Below are positions 1 to 7,023 of a stretch of DNA of 11,935 nt, in pieces. Numbering within the stretch: the first letter of the stretch is position 1; each line of letters begins with the position of its first letter. Position numbers and translations under genes: made by a program. The stretch comes from Eubacterium sp. (GTDB lineage: Bacteria > Bacillota_A > Clostridia > Lachnospirales > Lachnospiraceae): assembly GCA_024687845.1 (NCBI GenBank), contig JAILEL010000203.1:1-11935 (forward strand). The letters are read 5' to 3'. The notes under the pieces were generated by a model. It made no database searches. It worked only from the letters and a program-made list of their open reading frames with translations, and had not been told where the DNA came from.

Positions 1-168
1 AACCTTAATATTCAGATTTATAAATCCATCTCTTTCATAAGTCCAGAGAAAGGCCTTCTTATTCCCCTTAAATCTTACAAGTTGCCAGTTATCATCATGA
101 AATGGCGCATCTTGGTAAGTATCTGGAAATGAAAGGCCAAATTCAAGAGCTTCTTTTCTTGTATCCAT
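1..168 (-). CDS. MmcQ/YjbR family protein, N-terminal part (runs off the window)
   Basis: The first 56 codons read MDTRKEALEFGLSFPDTYQD and continue through APFHDDNWQLVRFKGNKKAF to LNIKV at the window edge. The FP-x-TY-x-D-xPFH-DDNW pattern and the following GNKKAFLWTYERDG strand are typical of the N-terminus of MmcQ/YjbR 'double wing' proteins, small (about 115-125 residue) cytoplasmic proteins often called DNA-binding although their role is poorly known. The ATG at 166-168 is preceded by GAGGCG eight bases upstream. It begins 29 bases after the GGDEF gene ends on the same strand, so the two are probably co-transcribed. The C-terminal half lies outside the window, so whether it is intact cannot be judged. 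Confidence 0.85.
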   Translation of the reverse strand, partial: MDTRKEALEFGLSFPDTYQDAPFHDDNWQLVRFKGNKKAFLWTYERDGFINLNIKV

Positions 169-197
169 CTATATCGCCTCGTATAAATAGCATAGGA

Positions 198-1280
198 TTA
201 AGACTGCCTGTTCGTTCTATCAATATTCATCTCACGATAATATTCTCTTTTTGTATCAAACATTTTACTTTCTGCTTCTTTGACTAAGCTTTGCATATCA
301 AACTCATCCTGAGTTACTTCATGTGAAGAAAATCCAAAAGATACATGATAACCCTTTTGAGCCAGTTCCTGATTCATCTGGTCTATTTCGGATGAAACAT
401 ACTCCATGTGTCCATCTACTCTGAAGCCAACAAATTCATCACCTCCGATACGATATGTATCTTCAGTTCCAAACCTTTGCTGTATCACTCTTGCAACCTC
501 CTGCAGCATCCTGTCTCCAGCCATATGGCCTTCTTTATTATTCATTTCATGAAGTCCATTTACATCTGCATAAACACAGATAAGATTAGATGTACACATC
601 TTAGGATATTCGGCAAGCTTATTCTCATAATGATTTCGATTCTTTGCTCCAGTAAGCAGATCAGTCTGACTCAGGTACTCTATCTGCTCGGACTGTACAA
701 GAGCTCTCATCTTTATACTCATAATAAAAACTGTAGTAGCTACTGCCACGACTCCAAAAGTAATCATATTCCAGACATCTGACTGGATTACGTCAGGATT
801 CTTGACATGAACAACTATCACACAAAAAACCGCAACAGCAATTGCAATAAGAAATGTCAGTCTTATAGGTTTATCATAGAAAAGCAGCGGACTCACTAGT
901 AAAAATGCAACTGCAGAAACTGCCGGCTTTTCCAGATGAAGTAGTGAGATATGAATTCCAAATACAAATAGCATTATCTCAAAGAGATACACAAAATACA
1001 TTACCAGCTTAGGCTGTTTAGGCAACAGGAAACGACCAAATAAAAGAATACCAAGCATTATTATGGAAAATGTCAGATAAGTACCAGTATTTACCGAAGC
1101 GAAGCCGATAGAAAAAAAGCTGGCGAAAAACAGTATCATAAACATAACAACTGCCAGCTGTGAAAAAACTATAAGAAGCAGCATATTTTCTTCACGGATT
1201 CTGGGAATTACTTTTTCATAATCTTCCTTCTCCAGTCCTGCATATAAAAATAACTTTTTTATCTTATGAGTATAATTCAT
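198..1280 (-). CDS. Membrane-anchored GGDEF protein (probable diguanylate cyclase)
   Basis: Of the 360 residues, about 33-190 form five or six hydrophobic membrane segments and about 195-350 form a GGDEF domain, which would make cyclic di-GMP from two GTP at the inner face of the membrane. The domain opens with DLLTGAKNRNHYENKL (207-222), has the metal-binding stretch YADVNGLHEMNN (237-248) with GHMAGD (251-256), and the signature RIGGDEFVGF (277-286). These catalytic residues are intact. The inhibitory I-site RxxD, expected just upstream of the signature, reads FGTE (270-273), so product inhibition there is unlikely. The ATG at 1278-1280 has AAGGAGAG about 10 bases upstream. No EAL or HD-GYP domain is present. 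The membrane part probably senses a signal that cannot be named from sequence. Confidence 0.9.
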   Translation of the reverse strand: MNYTHKIKKLFLYAGLEKEDYEKVIPRIREENMLLLIVFSQLAVVMFMILFFASFFSIGFASVNTGTYLTFSIIMLGILLFGRFLLPKQPKLVMYFVYLFEIMLFVFGIHISLLHLEKPAVSAVAFLLVSPLLFYDKPIRLTFLIAIAVAVFCVIVVHVKNPDVIQSDVWNMITFGVVAVATTVFIMSIKMRALVQSEQIEYLSQTDLLTGAKNRNHYENKLAEYPKMCTSNLICVYADVNGLHEMNNKEGHMAGDRMLQEVARVIQQRFGTEDTYRIGGDEFVGFRVDGHMEYVSSEIDQMNQELAQKGYHVSFGFSSHEVTQDEFDMQSLVKEAESKMFDTKREYYREMNIDRTNRQS

Positions 1281-1336
1281 TTACAATCTTCTCTCCTTAA
1301 ATCCCTGGATTTCTTTCTTCTTGAATAATACCATAT

Positions 1337-1365
1337 ATTATAAAGCTTGATTATTCATTAGTGAA
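1337..1365 (-). promoter_or_regulatory. Candidate sigma-A promoter for the GGDEF gene
   Basis: On the minus strand TTCACT (1360-1365) is followed after 17 bases by TATAAT (1337-1342). The -10 box is perfect and the -35 box matches TTGACA at four of six positions. Transcription would start near 1330, about 50 bases before the GGDEF start codon. The -35 box lies inside the last codons of the PEBP remnant. Confidence 0.45.
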
Positions 1366-1455
1366 TTCTCCAGAAAGGTGACCAATAGCCACTATATTCC
1401 CAGAATTACCATCAATATCTACATCTGTTGATACGAGGATACCGATATCCTTCAT
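1351..1455 (-). pseudogene. C-terminal remnant of a PEBP (YbhB/YbcL-like) gene
   Basis: This frame encodes 34 residues, from MKDIGILVSTDVDIDGNSGN to IVAIGHLSGEFTNE, then TAA at 1351-1353. The stretch D-x-DGNSGNIVAIGHLSGEFTN matches the last residues of the intact PEBP lipoprotein at 7024-7719 (DAEGNSGNIIAVGRLAGTFTN) almost position for position. It is therefore the tail of a second, mostly deleted PEBP gene and not an independent small gene. The signal peptide and ligand-binding core are absent. The in-frame ATG at 1453-1455 has no convincing ribosome binding site (only AT-rich sequence with TATAAT in front), so translation is doubtful. Confidence 0.7.
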
Positions 1456-1612
1456 ACATGGATTATAACAAATAACAACCAATATTAACACTGATAAATG
1501 CGGTACTTCCGTTTCGTCCTCATATGCTCATCGCTCTCTCCTTTGTCAGCACAAATCAGTAAATATCTATCCTTCGTAATGGCCCCATTGTATAGGAAAA
1601 GCCCGAACAAAA
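1456..1612. other. Intergenic stretch with a weak open frame, no assignable gene
   Basis: Between the PEBP remnant and the permease terminator there is no complete gene. On the minus strand one frame is open from within the terminator to a TAA at 1485-1487 and would read ...GAITKDRYLLICADKGE... ending RKYRIYQC. It has no upstream start codon with a ribosome binding site. An AAGGAGAGAG motif near 1520-1530 is followed only by a three-codon ORF. It may be the tail of another deleted gene, but no family is recognised. Confidence 0.35.
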
Positions 1613-1650
1613 AGCGACCGCGGTCATATCTTTCTATGACCACGGTCACT
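1608..1650 (-). terminator. Rho-independent terminator of the permease gene
   Basis: The arms 1613-1628 and 1635-1650 pair over 16 bp around the 6-base loop 1629-1634. As minus-strand RNA every position pairs, two of them as G-U; as plus-strand RNA the same two positions are C-A mismatches. On the minus strand the stem is followed by TTTTTGTT (about 1606-1613). Both facts point to termination of the minus-strand permease, whose stop codon lies about 32 bases before the stem. A T-run on the other side (1650-1655) allows weaker bidirectional action. Confidence 0.85.
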
Positions 1651-1682
1651 TTTTCTTCCAATTATTTTCACTCTTAATATTT

Positions 1683-2807
1683 TTACATACTTAATCCAAA
1701 ATAAAGAATGAGTAGAATAACAAGGAACAAAATATTAATGACCGAAAAGGAAAGAAGATAATGCTCTCCATCTTTCTTCTCCTTGTTATAAAATTTATAT
1801 GTAATTAAGCTTGCCATACTGGCAATCAGAGTTCCAAGGCCTCCAAGATTTGTTCCAATAAGTAATGATGGACCTTTTTTAGTAAACGCAGAAAGAAGCA
1901 TTGCTGCTGGAACATTACTTATAAACTGTGATGCCAGAACAGCTGTCAATGTTACATTTTTTTCTATAACTCGGGACAATGCATCATGAATTATATCTAT
2001 TCTACCAAGGTTGCCTATCAACACAAAGAAAAATACAAATGTAAATAACAAACCATAGTCGATATTTACAAATGACTTTTTATCAAACACAAGTACAACT
2101 GCTACCACAACTCCTAACATAATAATATAGCTTAGTTTATTTGATACAGTAAGCAGGCATACTACGAAAAGTGCTGTATAAACAAGGAGAGGCAAACGTT
2201 TAGGAGCCTCTACGTCTTCAGTTAAAGCTGTATCAATCGTCTTATCAGATTTATTTAGCATTATCACACTTATGATAAGAAGTATAAAAGAAACTGTGCT
2301 ATAAGGCAACATAAGCTTTATAAAGTCCAAAAGCGTAATATGATACTCTGTATAAAGATACAGATTCTGTGGATTTCCTATTGGTGTCAGCATACTTCCA
2401 AGATTAGCTGATACTGTCATCAAAATCAGCGTATACATTGTCCTTTTTCTATCCTTAAATGCCTTTAAAACATTCAAAGCAAAAGGAACCAGTGTAACAA
2501 GAGTTACATCATTTGTAAGCAGCATGCTCATAAAGAATGACAAAACTACCAGAAAAAGAGAGATGTGCTTTTCAGAATGGATTTTTCCAAGAAGCTTGTT
2601 TGTAAAATAGTCGAATGTTCCTATTCTTATATAGGCACTGACTACAAGCATTAAAGAGAAAAGAATAGCTAATACTCTGAAATTTATATATCCAATATAA
2701 CTCGAATCCGGTTTAACAAAAAAACATGATAGAACAGCTAGGATACCTGATATGAACAGGATAGAATCCTTCTTAAATATTTCAAAAACATTTTTAGCTT
2801 TTTCCAA
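1683..2807 (-). CDS. SLC13/ArsB-like anion permease (ion transporter superfamily)
   Basis: A 374-residue polytopic membrane protein with about 10 hydrophobic segments. Family signatures of the CitMHS/ArsB/SLC13 superfamily are clear: FFMSMLLTNDVTLVTLVP (91-108), SANLGSMLTPIGNPQN (133-148), SQFISNVPAAM (293-303) and GTNLGGLGTLIAS (318-330). The two pseudo-symmetric halves, each with an Asn/Pro-rich hairpin, are both present, so it looks complete. The substrate (dicarboxylate, sulfate, arsenite or other anion) cannot be told from sequence. I start it at TTG 2805-2807 (TTG GAA AAA GCT). GAGAGG lies 9 bases upstream, and the promoter places the transcript start near 2846, so the longer frame from TTG 2846 would begin at the very first transcribed base. 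It has its own promoter and terminator, so it is a single-gene unit. Confidence 0.88.
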   Translation of the reverse strand: MEKAKNVFEIFKKDSILFISGILAVLSCFFVKPDSSYIGYINFRVLAILFSLMLVVSAYIRIGTFDYFTNKLLGKIHSEKHISLFLVVLSFFMSMLLTNDVTLVTLVPFALNVLKAFKDRKRTMYTLILMTVSANLGSMLTPIGNPQNLYLYTEYHITLLDFIKLMLPYSTVSFILLIISVIMLNKSDKTIDTALTEDVEAPKRLPLLVYTALFVVCLLTVSNKLSYIIMLGVVVAVVLVFDKKSFVNIDYGLLFTFVFFFVLIGNLGRIDIIHDALSRVIEKNVTLTAVLASQFISNVPAAMLLSAFTKKGPSLLIGTNLGGLGTLIASMASLITYKFYNKEKKDGEHYLLSFSVINILFLVILLILYFGLSM

Positions 2808-2852
2808 AACTAACAACCTCTCATTCAAAAGAATAAAATGCACCAAGAGCGA

Positions 2853-2880
2853 ATTATATACTTTTTGAAGAGATTGTCAA
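2853..2880 (-). promoter_or_regulatory. Near-consensus sigma-A promoter of the permease
   Basis: TTGACA (2875-2880) and TATAAT (2853-2858) are both perfect hexamers on the minus strand, separated by 16 bases (consensus is 17). The expected transcript start is near 2846-2847, giving a leader of about 40 bases that contains the GAGAGG ribosome binding site. No operator-like repeat was seen around it. Confidence 0.85.
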
Positions 2881-2881
2881 G

Positions 2882-3361
2882 GTGGTTTTTATTGTTCATT
2901 CGGGCTCGCTTTGCATCACCCTCTTGTATGTTGTCGAAGAGAACAAATATATACTATATTATCCAGACACAGGCTTACTGGTATCTGCGTTAGATGAAGA
3001 AGCTCAGGAAGACCTTCGAATAAATAAGAATCTTGGAATTAATAAAGGTGCTCTATACGAAAATTTTGTGGCAGAAGCATTTATCAAACAGGGACTAGGA
3101 CTCTTTTACTACAAAAAAGAAAACTCCACGCTTGAAGAAGACTTCTTTGTCAGAACACAAAACGATTTAATACCTGTCGAGGTTAAATCTAACAATAACC
3201 GATCTAAGTCTTTATCTACATTGATAAATAATGAGAATTATAATGATATCTCTTATGGAATTAAACTTGGCGATTTTAATATTGGTCATGATAATAATAT
3301 TTACACATTCCCATATTTCTGTGCATTTAAACTGAAAGAATATTTAAAAGAAAAGAAGTGA
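2882..3361 (+). pseudogene. 3' remnant of a DUF4143-type AAA ATPase
   Basis: From about residue 21 the 159-residue frame matches the C-terminal end of AAA ATPases with a DUF4143 domain: KYILYYPDTGLLVSALDEEA, then NKGALYENFVAEAFIKQG, YYKKENSTLEEDFFVRT, LIPVEVKSNNNRSKSL, and ISYGIKLGDFNIG with TFPYFCAFKLKEYL at the end. The VEVK/E...D pattern is the nuclease-like fold of this region. Full proteins are about 400-450 residues, so the whole ATPase module with Walker A and B is missing. The first ~20 residues, from the GTG at 2882, do not look like the family. The frame begins directly next to the permease promoter, which marks the deletion edge. No promoter or ribosome binding site precedes it, and it is the only plus-strand gene piece outside the mobile element. 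Confidence 0.8.
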
Positions 3362-3441
3362 GGTAAATGGTAAAAATTTCGGAAGGTATACACTAATTAT
3401 TTATATTACTAGCATTGAAATAAGTTTTTGTTACCAAAATG

Positions 3442-4053
3442 CTACTGTCTAAATGCAAATTCCATATAGTTCGGCTTTCTCTTTAGTGGATTAAACATAC
3501 CATTCAAATAATCACTTAACATCATATGAGGATTTTTACCCTCATACTTATAAAATGGAGGTTCATCCGGAAGCATATCAAGAGTCGGTTCGACTGTTTC
3601 ATTCTCTAACAAAGGACTGTCAGGCTTACGGATAGCAGGCGCGTCAGGTTCAATACCATACTTTTCCTTAACATACTGATAAACAGTAGTCATAACCCAC
3701 GGAAATGATCCATGTCCACCACAAAGAGAATGGCTTATATTAAAATAAATATCTTTCTTCTCATAGTCCAAAAAAAGCAAATGTCCATTAACTTCTTCGG
3801 AGCCAAGATCAGGCAGTTTATCACTGGTTTCAGTTACAACGACCTTATTGTTATTAGGAATAAGATCATAAGCTCCATCAGGCTATGTTAATACATTCAC
3901 TGCGAGATATGGGTATCTCTTTATGGCAACGTTAGCCGCACTTCTAAGCACATCGCCATCAACTTCTTCTTTCATTGTCACTTTTATTCTGATTGTATAT
4001 GCAAATATCTTTTCACTTTGATAGAGCCTATATGTGTCAAAACTATACTTCAT
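3442..4053 (-). pseudogene. Broken acyltransferase/condensation-like gene (amber codon, C-terminus lost)
   Basis: A single frame runs 204 codons from ATG 4051-4053, preceded by AGGAGAAA. It reads MKYSFDTYRLYQSEKIFAYT and on through RSAANVAIKRYPYLAVNVLT, then hits TAG at 3883-3885 (codon 57). It continues in the same frame as PDGAYDLIPNNNKVVV through YFNISHSLCGGHGSFPWVMT to the end at FRQ. The layout (N-terminal RxAxxxAIKRYPYL, then SHSLCGGHG in the place of an HxxxDG motif) resembles condensation-domain or alcohol O-acetyltransferase-type proteins, which run to 400 residues or more. In the motif the usual Asp is Gly, so the assignment is tentative. Only the first half remains. Codon choice and meaning stay coherent across the TAG, so the stop is probably a recent mutation of a CAG, GAG or AAG codon. 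Confidence 0.65.
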
Positions 4054-4105
4054 TTCTTATTTCTCCTCGTATAATATATATTTAATTCCCCCTGTCTCCC
4101 TTGTC

Positions 4106-4479
4106 TTATTTCTCTTCACATGACTTTTTGATGACTATCGGCCAGATACATATTGCAAACAGTAACATGATCATTCTTGCAATAAGGTTTCCCCAGTGTT
4201 CTCCGAATGCGGCAACAATCGTAGCTGGTCCGAACGAATCCATGGGCGGTATGCACATACTGTAAGTTTAATCACACCGTTTATAAGTTCCCCGGTCCAA
4301 TGGTTGGTCAGGAAAAAATATCCCCAGCTTTTATCCACTCCCCAAAAGATTACAAAAGGAAGAAAAGGCAAAACGTCAACCGCAAACTTCGACAGTGCAT
4401 TGAAAAATTCATCAAACGCTCCTCCCAATGAATTCCTGAGATTCTGAAGCCATAACAGATATTGAATATCAATTCCCAT
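4106..4479 (-). pseudogene. PAP2-family phosphatase with the catalytic middle deleted
   Basis: The N-terminal part (MGIDIQYLLWLQNLRNSLGG, FAVDVLPFLPFVIFWGVD, LINGVIKLTVCAYRPWIRS) is a membrane PAP2 phosphatase up to and including the first active-site motif KX6RP (KLTVCAYRP). Near 4230 the reading frame shifts, and the remaining bases encode GPATIVAAFGEHWGNLIARM then LLFAICIWPIVIKKSCEEK, ending TAA 4106-4108, which looks like the natural C-terminal membrane segment of the same protein. The PSGH and SRxxxxxHxxxD motifs are gone, so it cannot be active. In the first frame the ORF would run on to 4171 as non-homologous sequence. The start is ATG 4477-4479 with GGAG 8 bases upstream; the GTG at 4486-4488 overlaps that ribosome binding site and is not the start. 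Confidence 0.75.
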
Positions 4480-4559
4480 AATAGTCACTCCTTCATTTAT
4501 ATTTTTCTCACTATAACAAATATTTGTATTTATTCATACCCGACCGTTACTAAAAAACT

Positions 4560-4649
4560 CTACCATACACGATTAAAATACTTTGATGTTGAACGAGCAA
4601 TAAGTTCATCATCGTCTATCATCAAAACCTTGTAATCTTCTTCATTCAT
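4560..4649 (-). pseudogene. N-terminal scrap of a response regulator receiver domain
   Basis: Twenty-nine codons, MNEEDYKVLMIDDDELIARS then TSKYFNRVW, followed by TAG at 4560-4562. KVLMIDDDE is the first beta strand and acidic pocket of a receiver domain. The phosphoacceptor Asp, the Thr/Lys positions and any output domain are absent. A GAGG motif sits 7-8 bases before the ATG (4647-4649), so the start is authentic. It begins 25 bases after the NhaC stop codon, so an intact version would have been in the same transcription unit as the two transporters. No partner histidine kinase is in the window. Confidence 0.6.
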
Positions 4650-4674
4650 AATAATCCTCAGCTCATGTTTTGCA

Positions 4675-5988
4675 TTATTTTTCATATATCATCGATACTA
4701 TTACAAATATCAGCAAAATAAACGGATAGATAAGAAATGGTATCAATGAAACACTTGTTATTCCTGCTATATTAGCTGCCACCAGAAGCTGTGCTCCATA
4801 AGGGATTATCCCCTGCATGATACAAGAGCTGGTATCCAGAAGTGATGCTGTTTTCTTTGGTTCAACTCCATACTCATCACTTATATTCTTTGCGATAGGC
4901 GCTGCAATAACAATAGCTACTGTATTATTTGCTGTGGCAATATCCATAAATGCAGTGAGAAGGAATATTCCGAAGCTTCCACCTCTTTTTCCATTTGCTT
5001 TTCTTCTTATCAGAGAAAGGATTGTCTCAAATCCTCCATTTTCCTTCATAAGCGACGCAATGGATGCCACCAGGATTGTCACTATCATAGTCTCAAACAT
5101 TCCTGACATTCCGGTTCCCATTGATGAAAGTCCAGAAGCATATGTAAGAGATCCTGTTAATATTCCTGCACCGATAAATAATACGATACCGGTAATCAGT
5201 ACGATAAATACATTTATTCCGATTATTGACATTGCAAGCACGATAAAATATGGAAGTGCCTGAATAAAACTAAATTCAAAGTCTCCTACTTCGGCACCGG
5301 TATTGATTATCGCATAAACAATAAGGACAATAAATGTAATAACTGCTGCAGGAAGTGCCACCTTGATATTTGTCTTGAATTTATCTTTCATCTCCACGCC
5401 CTGCGTTTTGGTAGCAGCTATTGTAGTATCAGAAATAAAAGACAGATTATCTCCAAACATAGCGCCTCCAACCACAACTCCTACGCATAGAGGAAGTGGC
5501 AGACCTCCATTCTGTGATACCGCACAGGCAATGGGTGAGATAACTGAAATAGTACCAACACTCGTTCCCATAGCCATAGAGATAAGACACGAGATCAGGA
5601 ATATTCCTGGAATAGCGAATCTTCCTGGAATTATATTTAAAAGCATATTTGCGGTACTGTATGCACCGCCAGCTTCACTTGCTATTCCACTGAATGCCCC
5701 TGCCATAAGAAATATAAACAGCATGATAACTATATTGTCATCGCCTATTCCTTTGGCACAGATATGTATCTTCTCATCAAAAGATAGCTTTTTATTCTGT
5801 AGAAAAGCAACTATAAGAGATATCGAAAATGCCAGTACAACTGACACAACATAGAATCCCATCCGTCCTTCTTCCGGACTGATATATTCAAAAAATATAC
5901 CATTCCCCAGATACAATAAAAGGAATATACCTATCGGAAGAAGTGCTTTGGGATTAGATTCAGGACCTTTTACTTTTTTATCTTCCAT
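4675..5988 (-). CDS. NhaC-family Na+/H+ antiporter
   Basis: A 437-residue membrane protein with about 11-12 hydrophobic segments. NhaC family (Na_H_antiporter) signatures are MAMGTSVGTISVISP (138-152), GGAMFGDNLSFISDTTI (174-190), and a C-terminal repeat with DIATANNTVAIVIAAP (349-364) and DTSSCIMQGIIPYGAQLL (385-402). The Asp/Ser/Thr residues of the central motif are kept and the length is normal, so it should be functional. It would exchange Na+ (or a charged organic solute, as in some relatives) for H+ across the cell membrane. The ATG at 5986-5988 lies 9 bases after the stop of the SstT-like gene and has only a weak AGGA ribosome binding site inside that gene's last codons. Expression therefore probably depends on the upstream reading frame, which is itself damaged. 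Confidence 0.88.
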   Translation of the reverse strand: MEDKKVKGPESNPKALLPIGIFLLLYLGNGIFFEYISPEEGRMGFYVVSVVLAFSISLIVAFLQNKKLSFDEKIHICAKGIGDDNIVIMLFIFLMAGAFSGIASEAGGAYSTANMLLNIIPGRFAIPGIFLISCLISMAMGTSVGTISVISPIACAVSQNGGLPLPLCVGVVVGGAMFGDNLSFISDTTIAATKTQGVEMKDKFKTNIKVALPAAVITFIVLIVYAIINTGAEVGDFEFSFIQALPYFIVLAMSIIGINVFIVLITGIVLFIGAGILTGSLTYASGLSSMGTGMSGMFETMIVTILVASIASLMKENGGFETILSLIRRKANGKRGGSFGIFLLTAFMDIATANNTVAIVIAAPIAKNISDEYGVEPKKTASLLDTSSCIMQGIIPYGAQLLVAANIAGITSVSLIPFLIYPFILLIFVIVSMIYEK

Positions 5989-5997
5989 TGATTTATT

Positions 5998-6831
5998 TCA
6001 TAATCCTGATATAGCCAGACTAAGCCTTTCCTTTATTTTTTTAGAAAGAAAATCAGGAAGCTCTTTTCCTGTCTTTCTCCACTCATAGTATTCTGCAGTT
6101 GCTGCAAAAAGAACATCACCGGAAGAATTAAGCGCAGTTTCCACACTATCCTGAATAACTCCGATAATAAATCCAACACCAACAACCTGCATGGCAATAT
6201 CATTGGATATACCAAAAAGTGAACATGCCATAGGAATCAGAAGAAGTGAACCACCAGCAACTCCAGATGCACCACATGCTGCTACAGCAGCCAGAACTGA
6301 CATGATAAATGCAGTAAATCCGCTTTCTTTAATACATCTCCACACCAATGGATATGGATTGCATTTAAGACAAATAGCCACGATTATTGGATTAATAACC
6401 AGAGAAACCATCAGCATACTTCCTACAAGAAGAGCTACGATTTTTCCATAATCAACAAATATATTTAATCCATTACTTGAAACTGATTCAAATACAAGAC
6501 CACATATTCCAAATGGAGCAAGATTTATGATCCATTTAACCCCCTGAGATACTGCATCAGAAAAGTCCTGAAGCATCTGCTTAGTGCTATCAGAAGCTAT
6601 TTTCTTTAAAGCGATTCCAAATATAACCGCCCACAGAAGTATACCCATATAATTAGCATTGGCTGTCGCATGGATAGGGTTAACAATTATATTCATCAAA
6701 AGGTTATTGAGAACCTCTCCAAGTCCTCCTGGAGGTGTCTGCTCACCAACTTCCTCAGTAAGAACCATCGTCTGAGGAAATATAAAGCTTGCGATTACTG
6801 CTATAAATGCAGCTATCAAGGTTGTTATCAA
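5998..6831 (-). pseudogene. sstT: SstT-like Na+/serine-threonine symporter with N-terminal and internal deletions
   Basis: The 277 codons follow the Ser/Thr symporter SstT closely: SNPI-like VNPIHATANANYMGILLWA, INLAPFGICGLVFESV, VVINP-type LVINPIIVAICLKCNPYPLV, ACGASGVAGGSLLLIPMACS and FGISNDIAMQVVGVGFIIGV. Against the family as I remember it (about 410-420 residues), the first ~80-85 residues are absent: TAA 6841-6843 closes the frame just upstream. Residues also jump from ESGFTAF to the equivalent of LSVVASLCACG. That in-frame gap of about 67 residues removes the TRSSAAN hairpin and the NMAGA substrate/Na+ helix, so transport is not expected. The frame stays open, so a genome annotator would call it a normal gene. 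The only available start is TTG 6829-6831 with no ribosome binding site. Confidence 0.8.
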
Positions 6832-6843
6832 ATATTTCGTTTA

Positions 6844-6958
6844 TTTTGCGCCATATCATCCCATTATTCAGAGCTTAATTTTTTGTTTATTTTACCATAG
6901 TCCCGATGTACGTTGTCGCCAAGCTCAGATAGATAAACAACACTCTCGAATAACAAAA
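6844..6958. other. Intergenic region upstream of the SstT remnant
   Basis: No gene is seen. On the minus strand a weak promoter-like pair, TTGGCG then TATGGT 17 bases on, lies around 6897-6925, with an eight-codon ORF (MAQNKRNI) just ahead of the SstT remnant. Neither is convincing. The missing 5' part of the symporter gene should have been here, so this is likely the deletion scar. Confidence 0.3.
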
Positions 6959-6992
6959 GCCATGTCCTTGCAAGTAAACTTGCGGACATGGC
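6950..6992 (-). terminator. Rho-independent terminator of the PEBP gene
   Basis: The arms GCCATGTCC..GCAAG (6959-6974, with a two-base TT bulge) and CTTGCGGACATGGC (6979-6992) form a 14-bp stem with a TAAA loop. On the minus strand the stem is followed by TTTTGTTATT, so it terminates transcription from the PEBP gene, whose stop is about 32 bases before it. It also separates that gene from the NhaC/SstT block. Confidence 0.85.
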
Positions 6993-7023
6993 ATTCATTA
7001 TTCGCGACATATTGGTTTTATGT

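Noticed and set aside
408..782. 124-codon plus-strand ORF inside the GGDEF gene
   Set aside because: It is antisense to the GGDEF signature and membrane region and has no ribosome binding site or recognisable domain.
2807..2846. Longer permease start at TTG 2846
   Set aside because: The promoter -10 box ends 7 bases before it, so it would sit at the first transcribed base with no ribosome binding site.
3410..3444. TAGCATT / AATGCTA stem between the DUF4143 and acyltransferase remnants as a terminator
   Set aside because: The loop is 20 bases or more, the stem is AT-rich, there is no following T-run, and it overlaps a stop codon.
3883..3885. TAG as a pyrrolysine codon
   Set aside because: The gene is also truncated at its C-terminus and lies among other broken genes, so a simple nonsense mutation is far more likely.
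4479..4488. GTG 4488 as start of the PAP2 remnant
   Set aside because: It overlaps the GGAG ribosome binding site; ATG 4479 is at the right distance.
4817..5854. Two long plus-strand ORFs (148 and 163 codons) opposite the NhaC gene
   Set aside because: They are antisense shadows of a strongly conserved NhaC frame, show no family motif, and consist of the hydrophobic/Pro-rich pattern expected from reverse-complemented membrane codons.
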